Positions 48,443 to 57,252 of a stretch of DNA of 64,000 nucleotides are shown here, one piece after another; position 1 is the first letter of the stretch; every line of letters starts with the position of its first letter. The notes below the pieces were generated by a model. It saw only the letters and a program-made list of their open reading frames with translations, searched no databases and was not told the DNA's origin. Location of the stretch: assembly GCA_020637775.1 (NCBI GenBank), contig JACKJV010000005.1:62001-126000 (forward strand). The letters run 5' to 3'. Position numbers and translations under genes: made by a program. The stretch is from Brucellaceae bacterium. Lineage in GTDB: Bacteria > Pseudomonadota > Alphaproteobacteria > Rhizobiales > Rhizobiaceae.

Positions 48443-49879
48443 TTACTCGGCGTCGGCGTCGTCCGCCTTCTTCTTGGCGGCGGCCTTCTTCTTGGCCGGG
48501 GCCTTCTTCTTTTCCGGCTTTGCCTCGGCTGCGGACTGCTCGTCCTCATCGTCGGCCAGCAGCGCTTCCTTTGAGACCGTCTCGTCGGTCACGTTGACCT
48601 GGGTGAGAAGATGGTCGACGACCTTCTCCTCGAACAGGGGCGCGCGGATGGCATTGATGGCTTCCGGGTTCTGGCGGAAATAGTCGATGACCTGCTGTTC
48701 CTGGCCGGGATACTGGCGCACCTGCTCGTAAACGGCGCGCTGCACCTCTTCCTCGGCCACCTGGACGCCGGCCTTCTCGCCGATCTCGGAGAGAACCAGG
48801 CCTAGACGCACGCGGCGCTCGGCGAGGCGCATGTATTCCTCGCGCGCCTCTTCCTCGGTCGTGTCCTCATCGGCAAAGGTCTTGCCGGCGCGCTGCAGGT
48901 CGTTTTCGACCGCGCCCCAGATATTGCGGAATTCGGCTTCCACCAGGCGCGACGGCGCCTCGAACTTGTAGGCCTCGTCGAGGGCATCGAGAAGCTGACG
49001 CTTGACCTTCTGGCGCGTCGCCTGGCCATACTGGCTCTCGATCTGCTGACGGACGATCTCGCGCAGCTTGTCCGCGCTTTCCAGGCCCAGCTTCTGGGCA
49101 AGCTCGTCATTGATCTCCAGTTCGCCCGGCGCGGCCACGTCCTTGACGGTGATGTCGAAGGTGGTTTCCTTGCCGGCCAGATGGGCGGCCTGGTAATCTT
49201 CGGGGAAGGTAACGGTGATGGTCTTCTCGTCACCGGCCTTCACGCCGACCAGCTGCTCCTCGAAACCGGGGATGAAGCGGTTGGAGCCCAGCACCAGATT
49301 TGCATCGGTGTCGGAACCGCCATCGAAGGGCTCGCCGTCGAGCTTGCCGACATAATCGATGGTGACGCGATCGCCATCGGCAGCCTTGCCCTTCTTGGTT
49401 TCGTATTCGCGAGCGGAATCGGCGATCTGCCGGACCTGCTCCTCGACTTCCTCATCGGCAATGTCGACGACCTGGCGGGTCACGGCGATCGAGGACGGGT
49501 CCTGGATCTCGATGGGCGGGATGATCTCGTAGGACAGCGTGAATTCGAAGTCGGCCTTGCCGTCGAGGATCTTGCCGGCCTCGGCCTCGTCTTCCGTCAT
49601 GTCCACTTGCGGCTGCATGGCGGCCTTCTCGCCGCGCTCCTGCAGGACATTGCGGGAGGAATCGGCGAGGATCTCGTTGACGATCTCGGCCATCAGCGAC
49701 TTGCCATACATCTTGCGCAGATGGGCGGCCGGAACCTTGCCCGGACGGAAACCGTTGATACGCACCTTCGAGCGGGCATCCTCGAGACGCTCCGCGAGAC
49801 GCGCTTCCATGTCGGTGGCTGGCACGACGATCCTGATCTCGCGCTTGAGCCCTTCATTGAGCGTTTCGGTAACCTGCAT
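48443..49879 (-). CDS. tig: Trigger factor
   Basis: A ribosome-bound chaperone and prolyl isomerase. The N-terminal ribosome-binding domain has [17 protein letters not shown] (the FRxGxxP motif). The FKBP-type isomerase domain occupies about residues 160-245 ([19 protein letters not shown]). The helical C-terminal chaperone domain is followed by a lysine/alanine-rich tail ([18 protein letters not shown]) that extends it to about 478 residues. The start at 49879 (MQVTETL) with AAAGG upstream is favoured over the GTG just before it. The usual downstream clp genes are absent; the gene ends at the shared terminator. Confidence 0.96.
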   Translation of the reverse strand: MQVTETLNEGLKREIRIVVPATDMEARLAERLEDARSKVRINGFRPGKVPAAHLRKMYGKSLMAEIVNEILADSSRNVLQERGEKAAMQPQVDMTEDEAEAGKILDGKADFEFTLSYEIIPPIEIQDPSSIAVTRQVVDIADEEVEEQVRQIADSAREYETKKGKAADGDRVTIDYVGKLDGEPFDGGSDTDANLVLGSNRFIPGFEEQLVGVKAGDEKTITVTFPEDYQAAHLAGKETTFDITVKDVAAPGELEINDELAQKLGLESADKLREIVRQQIESQYGQATRQKVKRQLLDALDEAYKFEAPSRLVEAEFRNIWGAVENDLQRAGKTFADEDTTEEEAREEYMRLAERRVRLGLVLSEIGEKAGVQVAEEEVQRAVYEQVRQYPGQEQQVIDYFRQNPEAINAIRAPLFEEKVVDHLLTQVNVTDETVSKEALLADDEDEQSAAEAKPEKKKAPAKKKAAAKKKADDADAE

Positions 49880-49972
49880 CACAAAACCTTTGTTCTTCGT
49901 GTCGACGCTCCGGGTTGCCGCTCGCCGGCCCCCGGTCCGTCCATCCTGTCCTCAAGCCCGGTTTGGCCTGCC

Positions 49973-50057
<85 letters not shown>

Positions 50058-50090
50058 CCCGGCCGGCGGGAACCGGCCAGAAGCGCGCGT

Positions 50091-50118
50091 TCTATATCAC
50101 CGCGCCCAAGGCGATCAA
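50091..50118 (-). promoter_or_regulatory. Promoter of tRNA-Leu
   Basis: On the minus strand TTGATC (50118-50113) and TATAGA (50096-50091) are 16 bases apart, with the tRNA 5' end 34 bases further on at 50057. Transcription could continue into tig, since no terminator is seen between them. Confidence 0.55.
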
Positions 50119-50474
50119 AGAAAAAATGGCGCAGAATCCGGTTTTTTCGAGGCATTTCACCCGGATCCGGAAATGGCCGCGCGCCCGGCCCCTGCCGACG
50201 TCCCGGCCCGGCGGGAACCGGTCTTGCCGCAGGGGTCCGACGGAAATTCCTTCAACCGATTTGACAAAGGCGCTGCCGCCAAACGCCGAAAGCATGCTGC
50301 AATTGCACAGTTTTGTGACATTACGTCGCGTTATCAATATGTTAAATGTTGTGCATTGCACAATATGCATGGCTGTCTTGCAGATTTGGCACTCCACAAA
50401 GCGGCATGGTGCGCCTATCTTCCACTCAACGGTCGGACGGAAACGAAAGACCAACCGAGACGAGGACCGAAGAG
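50119..50474. promoter_or_regulatory. Leader region of the DUF1127 gene (no coding gene seen)
   Basis: No gene is supported here. The right half is AT-rich compared with its surroundings. A possible plus-strand promoter is TTGTGA (50313-50318) with AATATG (50336-50341), 17 bases apart. A 15-base palindrome at 50349-50363 would lie at the start of transcription, and an extra half-site TTGCACA lies at 50303-50309. This layout suggests a regulated promoter. Confidence 0.4.
50349..50363. promoter_or_regulatory. Perfect palindrome TTGTGCATTGCACAA, candidate operator
   Basis: Seven-base arms TTGTGCA and TGCACAA around a single T are perfectly symmetrical, in a position just downstream of the candidate -10 of the DUF1127 promoter. 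This fits a dimeric repressor site. No regulator gene is adjacent, so the binding protein is unknown. Confidence 0.45.
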
Positions 50475-50615
50475 ATGAACATCATCCGCAATTACCGCAA
50501 CTGGCGCCGCGAACGCGAGACGATCAGCGAGCTGAACCGCCTTTCAAACCGCGAACTGGCCGATCTGGGCATTGCCCGCGCTGACATCCCGTTCATCGCC
50601 CGGCGCGCCCGCTGA
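50475..50615 (+). CDS. Small arginine-rich DUF1127 protein
   Basis: A 46-residue protein with family pattern IRNYRNWRRERETISELN followed by LSNRELADLGIARADIPF. The DUF1127 core is NRLSxRELxDLGIxRxDI. Such proteins in alphaproteobacteria (CcaF1 in Rhodobacter, several in Agrobacterium) are linked to RNA handling, stress and phosphate regulation. The start at 50475 follows GAGGA; the open frame extends upstream to 50346 but without family similarity. The gene is followed directly by three CCTCCTCCC hairpins, the arrangement known for ccaF1 and the CcsR RNAs. Confidence 0.92.
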   Translation: MNIIRNYRNWRRERETISELNRLSNRELADLGIARADIPFIARRAR

Positions 50616-50633
50616 ATAGAAATACACGGATTT

Positions 50634-50749
50634 CGTCCGGGTTACCTCCTCCCAACCCTGACGGATGAGGGTTCGCGACCTCCTCCTCCCAATCGCGAAC
50701 CTGACATAAAGACACCCGCCGGACCTCCTCCCCCGGCGGGTGTTTTTTT
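50634..50749 (+). ncRNA. Three-hairpin CCTCCTCCC ('cuckoo'/CcsR-type) RNA
   Basis: Just after the DUF1127 stop come three consecutive hairpins, each presenting CCTCCTCCC in its loop. Hairpin 1 is 50634-50663 (GGGTT/AACCC extended by CGTC/GACG). Hairpin 2 is 50670-50701 (GGTTCGCGA/TCGCGAACC, 9 bp, loop with CCTCCTCCTCCC). Hairpin 3 is the terminator at 50712-50743. The motif is complementary to the Shine-Dalgarno consensus. This matches the description of cuckoo RNAs (CcsR1-4 of Rhodobacter), which are cotranscribed with and processed from DUF1127 mRNAs. The 5' processing end here is not known. Confidence 0.8.
50712..50749 (+). terminator. Rho-independent terminator, third CCTCCTCCC hairpin
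   Basis: An 11-bp perfect stem (ACACCCGCCGG at 50712-50722 with CCGGCGGGTGT at 50733-50743) carries loop ACCTCCTCCC and is followed by six Ts. It ends the DUF1127/sRNA transcript and doubles as the last hairpin of the RNA. Confidence 0.92.
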
Positions 50750-50772
50750 GTCTGCCGCCCGGCTGCGAAAGG

Positions 50773-51378
50773 TCAGCGCTCGCCGCCGACGCCGCGCTTC
50801 TTCCACTCCGACAATGCCAGGATGTCCGGGCGCCCGCCCATGGGCTCATACCAGCTGTCGACCGCCCAGAGCCTGCCGCTTTTCCTTTCCTTCAGAACGG
50901 CGGTGGAATGGGGATAACGGGCATCGAGGAAAAAACCGCGCGAAACATTCGACTGCACCGCATGGTGTTTCAGCAGGCCCTTCTTCTGAAGCAACAGCAT
51001 GAAGGTTCGCGTGTTCGTGGATTCGTCGATGCAGTCCATCTGGCCCTTCGTGCCACCTTCATCCAGTGTAGACTTGGCCCTGTCGCGCACGCCGATCGCA
51101 TCGCCGGCCTTGTCCTCGAAATAGGCGACAGCGCGGCCGACGGCCTCGCGCTCGGCCGCGGGCGATGCGGCGCCGCCTTCCATGATGGCGCGGATGCGCG
51201 CCATGTCGCCGTCATCGAGTGCAAAACGCGTGCGGAAATAGCAATTGTAGCCGTGGCAAGCGGTCAGCCGTGACGCAGCCACGCTTTCGAGCGCGGCGGA
51301 GTAGTTGCTCGACGCGGAAGTGCAGGCACCGAGAAGCGGCAAGAGCAGGGACAGGGAGAGAAGACGGATTTGACGCAT
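50773..51378 (-). CDS. Conserved lipoprotein of unknown function
   Basis: A 201-residue protein with signal peptide and lipobox (LLGAC at about residue 17-21) starting at 51378. A longer frame to 51507 adds an implausible leader. The mature part has an AACHGYNCYFRTRF-like segment (TACHGYNCYFRT), an acidic helix pair, DCIDESTNTRTF and a C-terminal WAVDSWYEPMGGRPDI. The paired cysteines and the C-terminal aromatic motif look conserved, but I do not recognise a named domain. It converges on the sRNA terminator and is divergent from trmFO. Confidence 0.7.
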   Translation of the reverse strand: MRQIRLLSLSLLLPLLGACTSASSNYSAALESVAASRLTACHGYNCYFRTRFALDDGDMARIRAIMEGGAASPAAEREAVGRAVAYFEDKAGDAIGVRDRAKSTLDEGGTKGQMDCIDESTNTRTFMLLLQKKGLLKHHAVQSNVSRGFFLDARYPHSTAVLKERKSGRLWAVDSWYEPMGGRPDILALSEWKKRGVGGER

Positions 51379-51518
51379 GGCGCCATTATTGCCAAGGAAT
51401 GGCGCGTGGCAATGGTGCCGGGGCGACTTTCGGTTGTCATCCACATCCCGCGCCTCTCCATTGATCGGGAGAGCGAAAAGCCCTATTTCCCGCGCCAATG
51501 CTTTCAACGGAGATCGTC

Positions 51519-52934
51519 ATGAAGCCCATTCACATCATCGGTGGCGGTCTGGCCGGTTCCGAAGCCGCATGGCAGGCCGCCAATGCCGGCGTTCCCGTCA
51601 TCCTGCATGAAATGCGCGGGGTGCGCGGCACCGACGCCCACAAGACAGATCATCTGGCCGAGCTCGTCTGCTCCAACTCGTTCCGTTCGGACGATGCACA
51701 GACCAATGCGGTCGGGCTGCTGCACGCGGAAATGCGGCTTGCCAATTCACTCATCATGGCGTGTGGCGATGCCCACCAGGTGCCTGCCGGATCGGCGCTG
51801 GCGGTCGACCGGGACGGCTTTGCCGCAGCCGTGACCGCGAAGCTCGAAGCCCATCCGCTGATTTCCATCGTGCGCGAGGAAATCACGGGGCTGCCGCCGG
51901 AAGACTGGGACCAGGCGATCATCGCCACCGGTCCGCTGACCGCGCCGGACCTTGCGGCCGCGATCGCGCGGGAGACGGGCGAGGAATCGCTCTCCTTCTT
52001 CGATGCCATCGCACCCATCGTCCATTTCGAATCGATTGACCTCGACACGGCCTGGTTCCAGTCGCGCTATGACAAGGTCGGGCCCGGCGGTACAGGCAAG
52101 GATTACATCAACTGCCCGCTCGACGAGGCCCGGTATCATGCCTTCATCGATGCGCTCCTGGCCGGCGAGAAGACCGAATTCCGCGAATGGGAGGGCGTGC
52201 CCTATTTCGACGGCTGCCTGCCCATCGAGGTGATGGCCGAACGTGGGCGCGAGACCCTTCGCCACGGGCCAATGAAGCCCATGGGCCTGACCAACCGGCA
52301 CTATCCGGATGTGAAGCCCTATGCGGTGGTGCAGTTGCGCCAGGACAATGCGCTGGGCACGCTCTACAACATGGTCGGTTTCCAGACCAAGCTGAAATAT
52401 GCCGAACAGGTGCGCATCTTCCGCATGATACCGGGGCTGGAGGACGCGCAATTCGCCCGCCTCGGCGGCCTTCATCGCAACACCTACATCAATTCGCCGT
52501 TGCTGCTCGATGCCACGCTGCAACTGAAATCGCGGCCGGGCCTGCGCTTTGCAGGCCAGGTGACGGGCTGCGAGGGCTATGTGGAATCTGCGGCCATGGG
52601 CCTTCTGGCCGGCCGCTTCGCTGCGGCCAGCCGCCTTGGTGCAGTGCTTGCACCGCCGCCCGCCACGAGCGCGTTCGGCGCGCTGCTCGGCCACATTACC
52701 GGCGGTCATCTCGTATCGGACGAGGAACCCGGCAAGCGCTCATTCCAGCCGATGAACATCAATTTCGGGCTGTTTCCGCCGCTCGAACCGGGCGCCATCC
52801 GCAAGCCGGAAGGGGTGAAACGGCTGCGGGGCAAGGAAAAGGCTGTGGCCAGGAAGCGGGCCATGACCGGGCGGGCGCTGGCGGACTGCCGCGCATGGCT
52901 CGGCCTGCCGCAGGACGCACAGGCGGCGGAATAG
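51519..52934 (+). CDS. trmFO: tRNA (m5U54) methyltransferase TrmFO, folate-dependent
   Basis: Methylates U54 of tRNA using methylene-tetrahydrofolate and FADH2. The N-terminal FAD motif is [17 protein letters not shown]-family blocks are [37 protein letters not shown] and [16 protein letters not shown]. The start at 51519 ([10 protein letters not shown]) has GGAG six bases upstream; the frame opens earlier at 51498. The 471-residue length is normal. TrmFO rather than TrmA is common in alphaproteobacteria. Confidence 0.96.
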   Translation: MKPIHIIGGGLAGSEAAWQAANAGVPVILHEMRGVRGTDAHKTDHLAELVCSNSFRSDDAQTNAVGLLHAEMRLANSLIMACGDAHQVPAGSALAVDRDGFAAAVTAKLEAHPLISIVREEITGLPPEDWDQAIIATGPLTAPDLAAAIARETGEESLSFFDAIAPIVHFESIDLDTAWFQSRYDKVGPGGTGKDYINCPLDEARYHAFIDALLAGEKTEFREWEGVPYFDGCLPIEVMAERGRETLRHGPMKPMGLTNRHYPDVKPYAVVQLRQDNALGTLYNMVGFQTKLKYAEQVRIFRMIPGLEDAQFARLGGLHRNTYINSPLLLDATLQLKSRPGLRFAGQVTGCEGYVESAAMGLLAGRFAAASRLGAVLAPPPATSAFGALLGHITGGHLVSDEEPGKRSFQPMNINFGLFPPLEPGAIRKPEGVKRLRGKEKAVARKRAMTGRALADCRAWLGLPQDAQAAE

Positions 52935-53012
52935 GCCGCGGGGGCTAGGAAAAAACGTTTCTTTCATGCCATTCTTCGATCCGGATCCAGTGATGCCCGG
53001 AGGGAAGATGCC

Positions 53013-53606
53013 ATGCCCAGACGTCCTGCCAGCCTTGTTTCCGCCTGCCTTCTGCCGCTTCTTGTCTCCACCGGGGCGCTGGCGCGCGATTGCGAGGCCG
53101 ATGCCCGCGCCGCGATGGTGGACGTGCGCCATCCCGTTGCGATCCTCCAGCATGTCAGCACGATCATGGGCGAAAACACGATGCGCAGCCTGGCGCTGAC
53201 GACGCCCGACAATCGCGGCATGTCGATGAGCGAGGACGGAACACCGATGACACTGTGGGTTGGCGGCCGGTTCTACACGACGGCCGACAAGGGCAAGACC
53301 TGGAAACTGATGAGCGAATCATCGGAAGAGGCGCAGGCCGAGGCGATGGAACAATTGCGCGCCCGGGCTGCGGCGGCCACAAACATCACCTGTGCCTACG
53401 ATACCGAACTGGAGGGCCGAAAGGTCCATCATTTCAGCCTGGACTATGTGCTGGAAAACGTGGGCATGGAGATGCAGGGCGAATACTGGATCGACGCGGA
53501 AACCGGTTTTCCCTGGCGCATCAAGACGGTCAGTCCGCACAACACGATCATACAGGACAATGAACCTGCCCCTGCCGGCATGGGCGTACCCGATCCGGAA
53601 GGCTGA
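53013..53606 (+). CDS. Secreted protein of unknown function
   Basis: A 197-residue protein with a signal peptide (cleavage probably after ALA at 22-24) and no lipobox. The mature part contains a Cys near each end of the region CEADAR ... ITCAYD that could form a disulfide. It has beta-rich stretches such as MTLWVGGRFYTTADKGKTW and GEYWIDAETGFPWRIKT, which recall outer-membrane lipid carrier-type folds, though I cannot confirm that. It lies between trmFO and the crotonase gene in the same orientation. Confidence 0.6.
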   Translation: MPRRPASLVSACLLPLLVSTGALARDCEADARAAMVDVRHPVAILQHVSTIMGENTMRSLALTTPDNRGMSMSEDGTPMTLWVGGRFYTTADKGKTWKLMSESSEEAQAEAMEQLRARAAAATNITCAYDTELEGRKVHHFSLDYVLENVGMEMQGEYWIDAETGFPWRIKTVSPHNTIIQDNEPAPAGMGVPDPEG

Positions 53607-53671
53607 AGGACGCTTTACATGTGCGCGCCCGCGCCCGACACTGCGCCCGCTTGGACAGACAGGAGGCATGG

Positions 53672-54505
53672 ATGAGCAAGGCCGAAGGCCCTTTCTTCAC
53701 GGTCGAACAGAACGGACCGGTCGCCGAAATCACGATGAACCGGCCTGATTCGGCGAATGCGATGTCACCGGATTTCTGGGACGACCTGCCGCGAATCCTC
53801 CGCGACCTGAGCGAACAGGGCACGGTGCGCGCCGCCATCCTTGGCGGCGCCGGCCGCCATTTCTCGGGAGGGATGGACCTCGCGACGTTCGATTCCATCG
53901 CCGCCATGCTCAAGGTGGAGCCCGGCCGGGCAGCCCATGGCCTGCGCGGGCTGATCCTGAAGCTTCAGGACACGTTCACCGCGATCGAACGGGCGCCCTT
54001 CCCCGTGATCGCCGCCATTCACGGCGCCTGCATCGGCGGGGCGATCGACATGATCACGGCCTGCGACATCCGCCTTGCCAGCCAGGATGCCTTTTTCGCC
54101 ATCGAGGAGATCAATATCGGCATGGCAGCCGATGTGGGCACATTGCAGCGCCTGCCGAAACTGATCGCGCCCGGCATAGCCGCCGAACTTGCGCTGACCG
54201 GCCGCCGGTTCGACAGCGCCGAAGCGCGCAGCATCGGGCTGGTCACCGGCACCTTTCCGGACCGCGACAGCATGCTCGCCGAGGCGCGTTTGCTGGCGCA
54301 ATCGCTCGCAGCGCGGTCGCCGCTGGCGCTTGCCGGGATCAAGCGCAATCTCGCCTATTCGCGCGATCACAGCGTGGCAGACGGACTGGACTATATCGCC
54401 ACGTGGAATGGCGGCATGTTGCGGGCCGAGGACCTGATGGAAGCCATTCAGGCACGCGCACAGAAGCGGGCCGCCGTCTTCAAGGACCTCGGCAAGCCGG
54501 CCTGA
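53672..54505 (+). CDS. Crotonase-family protein, dienoyl-CoA isomerase (ECH1)-like
   Basis: A 277-residue enoyl-CoA hydratase/isomerase superfamily enzyme. The oxyanion-hole blocks are GGAGRHFSGGMDLA and IHGACIGGAIDM. The segment EEINIGMAADVGTLQRLPK has Glu and Asp at the spacing seen in delta3,5-delta2,4-dienoyl-CoA isomerase, rather than the two glutamates of hydratases. The start at 53672 follows AGGAGG; the upstream frame to 53621 is rejected. The likely role is beta-oxidation of unsaturated fatty acids. It converges on usg with a 12-base gap. Confidence 0.87.
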   Translation: MSKAEGPFFTVEQNGPVAEITMNRPDSANAMSPDFWDDLPRILRDLSEQGTVRAAILGGAGRHFSGGMDLATFDSIAAMLKVEPGRAAHGLRGLILKLQDTFTAIERAPFPVIAAIHGACIGGAIDMITACDIRLASQDAFFAIEEINIGMAADVGTLQRLPKLIAPGIAAELALTGRRFDSAEARSIGLVTGTFPDRDSMLAEARLLAQSLAARSPLALAGIKRNLAYSRDHSVADGLDYIATWNGGMLRAEDLMEAIQARAQKRAAVFKDLGKPA

Positions 54506-54517
54506 GACTGTTCCGGC

Positions 54518-54790
54518 TCAATGCAGCCGGAACTCTTCCCCAACAGCGCGCACCTCGGCCGGGCGGATCAGCCGGGCATGGGCCACCGTGACCGAATGGA
54601 GCGGGCCTTCGATCTTCTCTTCCCAGAAGGACAGGAACTTCTTGAGCACCGGAAACTCCGGCCACAGGTCATAGTCCTGCCAGATGTATTCCTGCAGGAG
54701 GGAATGGTGGTCCGGCATGCGATAGGCGATCTTTGCCGTCGTCAGCCCGTAACCCTCGATCTGCTTGCGGAATGCGTCGCTGGCCTTCAT
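54518..54790 (-). CDS. Usg family protein
   Basis: A 90-residue Usg-like protein (family named from the Caulobacter usg gene); function unknown. Blocks are KASDAFRKQIEGYGLTTAKI, YRMPDHHSLLQEYIWQDYD and LSFWEEKIEGPLHSV. The start at 54790 has GGAGG six bases upstream; the longer frame to 54832 is unlikely. It is followed by a short AT-rich spacer upstream toward the desaturase gene. Confidence 0.88.
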   Translation of the reverse strand: MKASDAFRKQIEGYGLTTAKIAYRMPDHHSLLQEYIWQDYDLWPEFPVLKKFLSFWEEKIEGPLHSVTVAHARLIRPAEVRAVGEEFRLH

Positions 54791-54922
54791 GGGAAACCTC
54801 CACGTCCGTTGTTGACATGGCAATTGCGCCATGCAAAAGCACGCGCGTCAAGCGACAAATCTTGCTTTAATCAACAATACCAATATGTTAGCAGCATTCA
54901 AACAGGAGTGCTGCCACAATCG

Positions 54923-55879
54923 TCATTCGGCCGGACCGAATTCGGGCGTCCTGGGAAGGCCGGGCTTTCCCGCCTCCTGCGGATTGCGGCGCACATAATC
55001 GGCCTTGATGGCATGGGAATCCTGGCGCGAGCCGTCATGGCTCCACCCCGGCGGCATGAACAGATAGCCGAGCCGCTGGCGAAGCGTCAGACCCGGTGTC
55101 AGGACGGCGTCACGGAACATGGCGACCCATTCGTGGAACGCCACGCGAACCGGGTTCCATGTGGCCAGGTTCTTCACGATGCCGTAGCGCGGCGGGTCTT
55201 CCGGCACCTCCTCGACAAAGGTGCCGAAAAGCCTGTCCCAGACAATGAGCGTGCCGGCATAGTTGGAATCCAGATAGCGCGGGTTGATGGCGTGATGGAC
55301 GCGGTGATGCGAGGGCGTGTTGAAGACGAGTTCGACCGGCCGCCACATCCTGCCAATGGTCTCGGTGTGAATCCAGAACTGCCAGAGCAGGTTGAAGCCA
55401 TAAACGAAGGCGATGAGCGCCGGGTGAAAACCGAGCAGCACCAGCGGCGCCTGCAGGATGACCATGCCGGTCAACTGGCCGGTCCAGCTCTGGCGCAGGG
55501 CGGTGGACAGGTTGTAATGCTGGCTGGAGTGATGGTTGACATGCTCTGCCCAGACCCAGCGCACCCGGTGGGCGATACGGTGGTACCAGTAGTAGCGCAG
55601 ATCGTCGACGATGAAGGCCACGAGGAAAACCCAGAGCGCCAGCCCCTGATCGAAGAAGCGGTATTGCCAGACCCACATGAGGACGGTGAAGGATATGAAG
55701 CCGAGAAGGAGACCGGCAACGACGTTGCCGACCCCCATGGCAAGGCTTGTCATCGTGTCGGCGGTGTTGAAACTGCCCTTCGCCCGCCTGGTGGAGACGA
55801 GGAACATTTCCAGCAGGATGGCCGCGATGAACAGCGGAATGGCCAGTTCCGTGACCTTGGGAAAAGCATAGGAATCCAT
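54923..55879 (-). CDS. Sterol desaturase / fatty acid hydroxylase family membrane enzyme
   Basis: A di-iron membrane hydroxylase of 318 residues with about four helices. The histidine clusters are present: HRIAH, HVNHHSSQH and, after the third helix, HHRVHH. It probably hydroxylates or desaturates a lipid in the cytoplasmic membrane. Bacterial members act on carotenoids, sterol-like or ornithine-type lipids, and the sequence does not discriminate between these. It starts 18 bases after the small membrane-anchored protein gene upstream, so the two form an operon. Confidence 0.9.
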   Translation of the reverse strand: MDSYAFPKVTELAIPLFIAAILLEMFLVSTRRAKGSFNTADTMTSLAMGVGNVVAGLLLGFISFTVLMWVWQYRFFDQGLALWVFLVAFIVDDLRYYWYHRIAHRVRWVWAEHVNHHSSQHYNLSTALRQSWTGQLTGMVILQAPLVLLGFHPALIAFVYGFNLLWQFWIHTETIGRMWRPVELVFNTPSHHRVHHAINPRYLDSNYAGTLIVWDRLFGTFVEEVPEDPPRYGIVKNLATWNPVRVAFHEWVAMFRDAVLTPGLTLRQRLGYLFMPPGWSHDGSRQDSHAIKADYVRRNPQEAGKPGLPRTPEFGPAE

Positions 55880-55896
55880 TGTCAGTTCCTCACTGT

Positions 55897-56301
55897 TCAG
55901 GGCGTCATGTGTGCGACCAGCCTCGCGGCCGTCTCGCTGTCATCGAAGCGGATGGTCATGGCGCTCCATCCAAGTTCGCGAAACCCTATCGAAACGACAC
56001 CGTCCGCTTGATGGCGAATGTGGCGCAGATCCCGCGGATGCACCAGCCGGGTTGCCATGTGCCGCCCCGTCACCCGGACAATGCCCATCGCGGCGTCTTC
56101 CAGCAGGACAAAGGCCGCCGAGCCGTCTGCCGACACAAGGACAGGCCCCTCGCCGGCCTGCGGGTATTCGTCTTGCAGGACCGCAAGCGCTTCAGCACCG
56201 CTGTCAATGCTGCGGCCCTGCCCTGCCCCGGAAAGACGCAAGGCCAGGAAGACGGCGGCCAGACCGACCGCGACGATGGCGACAAGGACCATCAGGTTCA
56301 T
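55897..56301 (-). CDS. Membrane-anchored hypothetical protein
   Basis: A 134-residue product with one N-terminal helix (MNLMVLVAIVAVGLAAVFLA) and a soluble domain of about 105 residues that alternates beta and alpha segments. There is no recognisable domain. The start at 56301 is supported by GGAGGAA. It lies directly upstream of the sterol-desaturase gene and is probably cotranscribed with it. Confidence 0.65.
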   Translation of the reverse strand: MNLMVLVAIVAVGLAAVFLALRLSGAGQGRSIDSGAEALAVLQDEYPQAGEGPVLVSADGSAAFVLLEDAAMGIVRVTGRHMATRLVHPRDLRHIRHQADGVVSIGFRELGWSAMTIRFDDSETAARLVAHMTP

Positions 56302-56400
56302 GGCCAGTTCCTCCCCCGGCGCAGTTCGATGGCGCCCGCGAGGCAACTGTGCCAAGGCGGAACACCTTGGTCAATTCATCACGCAGCGTAAGGCAGGCAA

Positions 56401-57252
56401 TCAGGACCGCAGGCTCATGCGAAGGAAAGACCAGGAACGGCGCAGCGCCGAAATTTCCGGCGTTCGCTCCAGGCAGGCCGCGCCTGTTTGCTCGATGCGT
56501 TCGAGATAGGCGGGCACGGGGGCCAGCACGAGATAGCCGGGCCGAAGCGTTTTTGGCAATCCTTCCAACGCCTTGCGCGCAAGGCCGAGATGCTCGCGGG
56601 CCTTCGCGCAAAGCGCCGATACCAGAGCGGCGGCGTTCCTGTCATCCGGCGTATCGAGGTAGCTGTCGCGATCCAGTCCGCATGCTGTCAGCAATTCGGC
56701 CGGAACATAGCACTGGCCGCGCGCGCGATGCAGCGGAAGGGAGCGGATGAGGCCCGTCATCGCCTGGGCGCAGGCGGCATGACCGGCCGCCTCGCCCGTC
56801 CCTGGCGCGGCGTCGCGATCCAGAATGGTTGCGGCCATTTGCAGGATCGCGCCGGCCGTCTCGCCACAATAGCCTTCAAGGTCGTTCATGGACGGCATCG
56901 GATCATCATAGAGATCGAACAGCCGCGCCTCGAAATAGGCTTCCAGCGCAGCCGGCGGAAGCTGGTGCCGGTCGACGACCCGCGCGAAGGCCTCGGCAAC
57001 CGGATGTCCGCAATCCGCTCCGGCCTCCGGCGTCGCCACGGCGTCGCGCCACCATTGCAGCCGGATTTCGCCGGCAAGAGGTTCGCGGATGGCATCGCGG
57101 ATTCGCGCCACTTCCAGGTTGAAGGTATAGAGCACCGCCAGATCGCCGCGCTTGCCGGCCGGTGCGTAGAGCGTCGCCAGGTAACGGTCCGGGTCCGCGG
57201 CCTTCAGATCGGCAAGCAGCGTTTCCAGCAATGGCGCCGTTTCGTTTGCCAT
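56401..57252 (-). CDS. Squalene/phytoene synthase-like protein (NDUFAF6-type)
   Basis: A 283-residue trans-isoprenyl synthase-like protein. The two DxxxD motifs of real squalene/phytoene synthases appear altered: the second region reads YCGETAGAILQM, where the family has Y-x-V-A-G-x-V-G-x. The first lacks a clear DDxxD (ARIRDAIREP). Rhizobial proteins of this type are closest to the mitochondrial Complex I assembly factor NDUFAF6 rather than to carotenoid enzymes. No crt or hpn genes are nearby. The start overlaps the Mth938 stop (ATGA), so the two are made together. Confidence 0.82.
   Translation of the reverse strand: MANETAPLLETLLADLKAADPDRYLATLYAPAGKRGDLAVLYTFNLEVARIRDAIREPLAGEIRLQWWRDAVATPEAGADCGHPVAEAFARVVDRHQLPPAALEAYFEARLFDLYDDPMPSMNDLEGYCGETAGAILQMAATILDRDAAPGTGEAAGHAACAQAMTGLIRSLPLHRARGQCYVPAELLTACGLDRDSYLDTPDDRNAAALVSALCAKAREHLGLARKALEGLPKTLRPGYLVLAPVPAYLERIEQTGAACLERTPEISALRRSWSFLRMSLRS

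Noticed and set aside
56401-57252. Carotenoid or hopanoid synthase
   Set aside because: Aspartate-rich motifs are altered and no crt, hpn or shc genes are present; the context fits the NDUFAF6-like group better.
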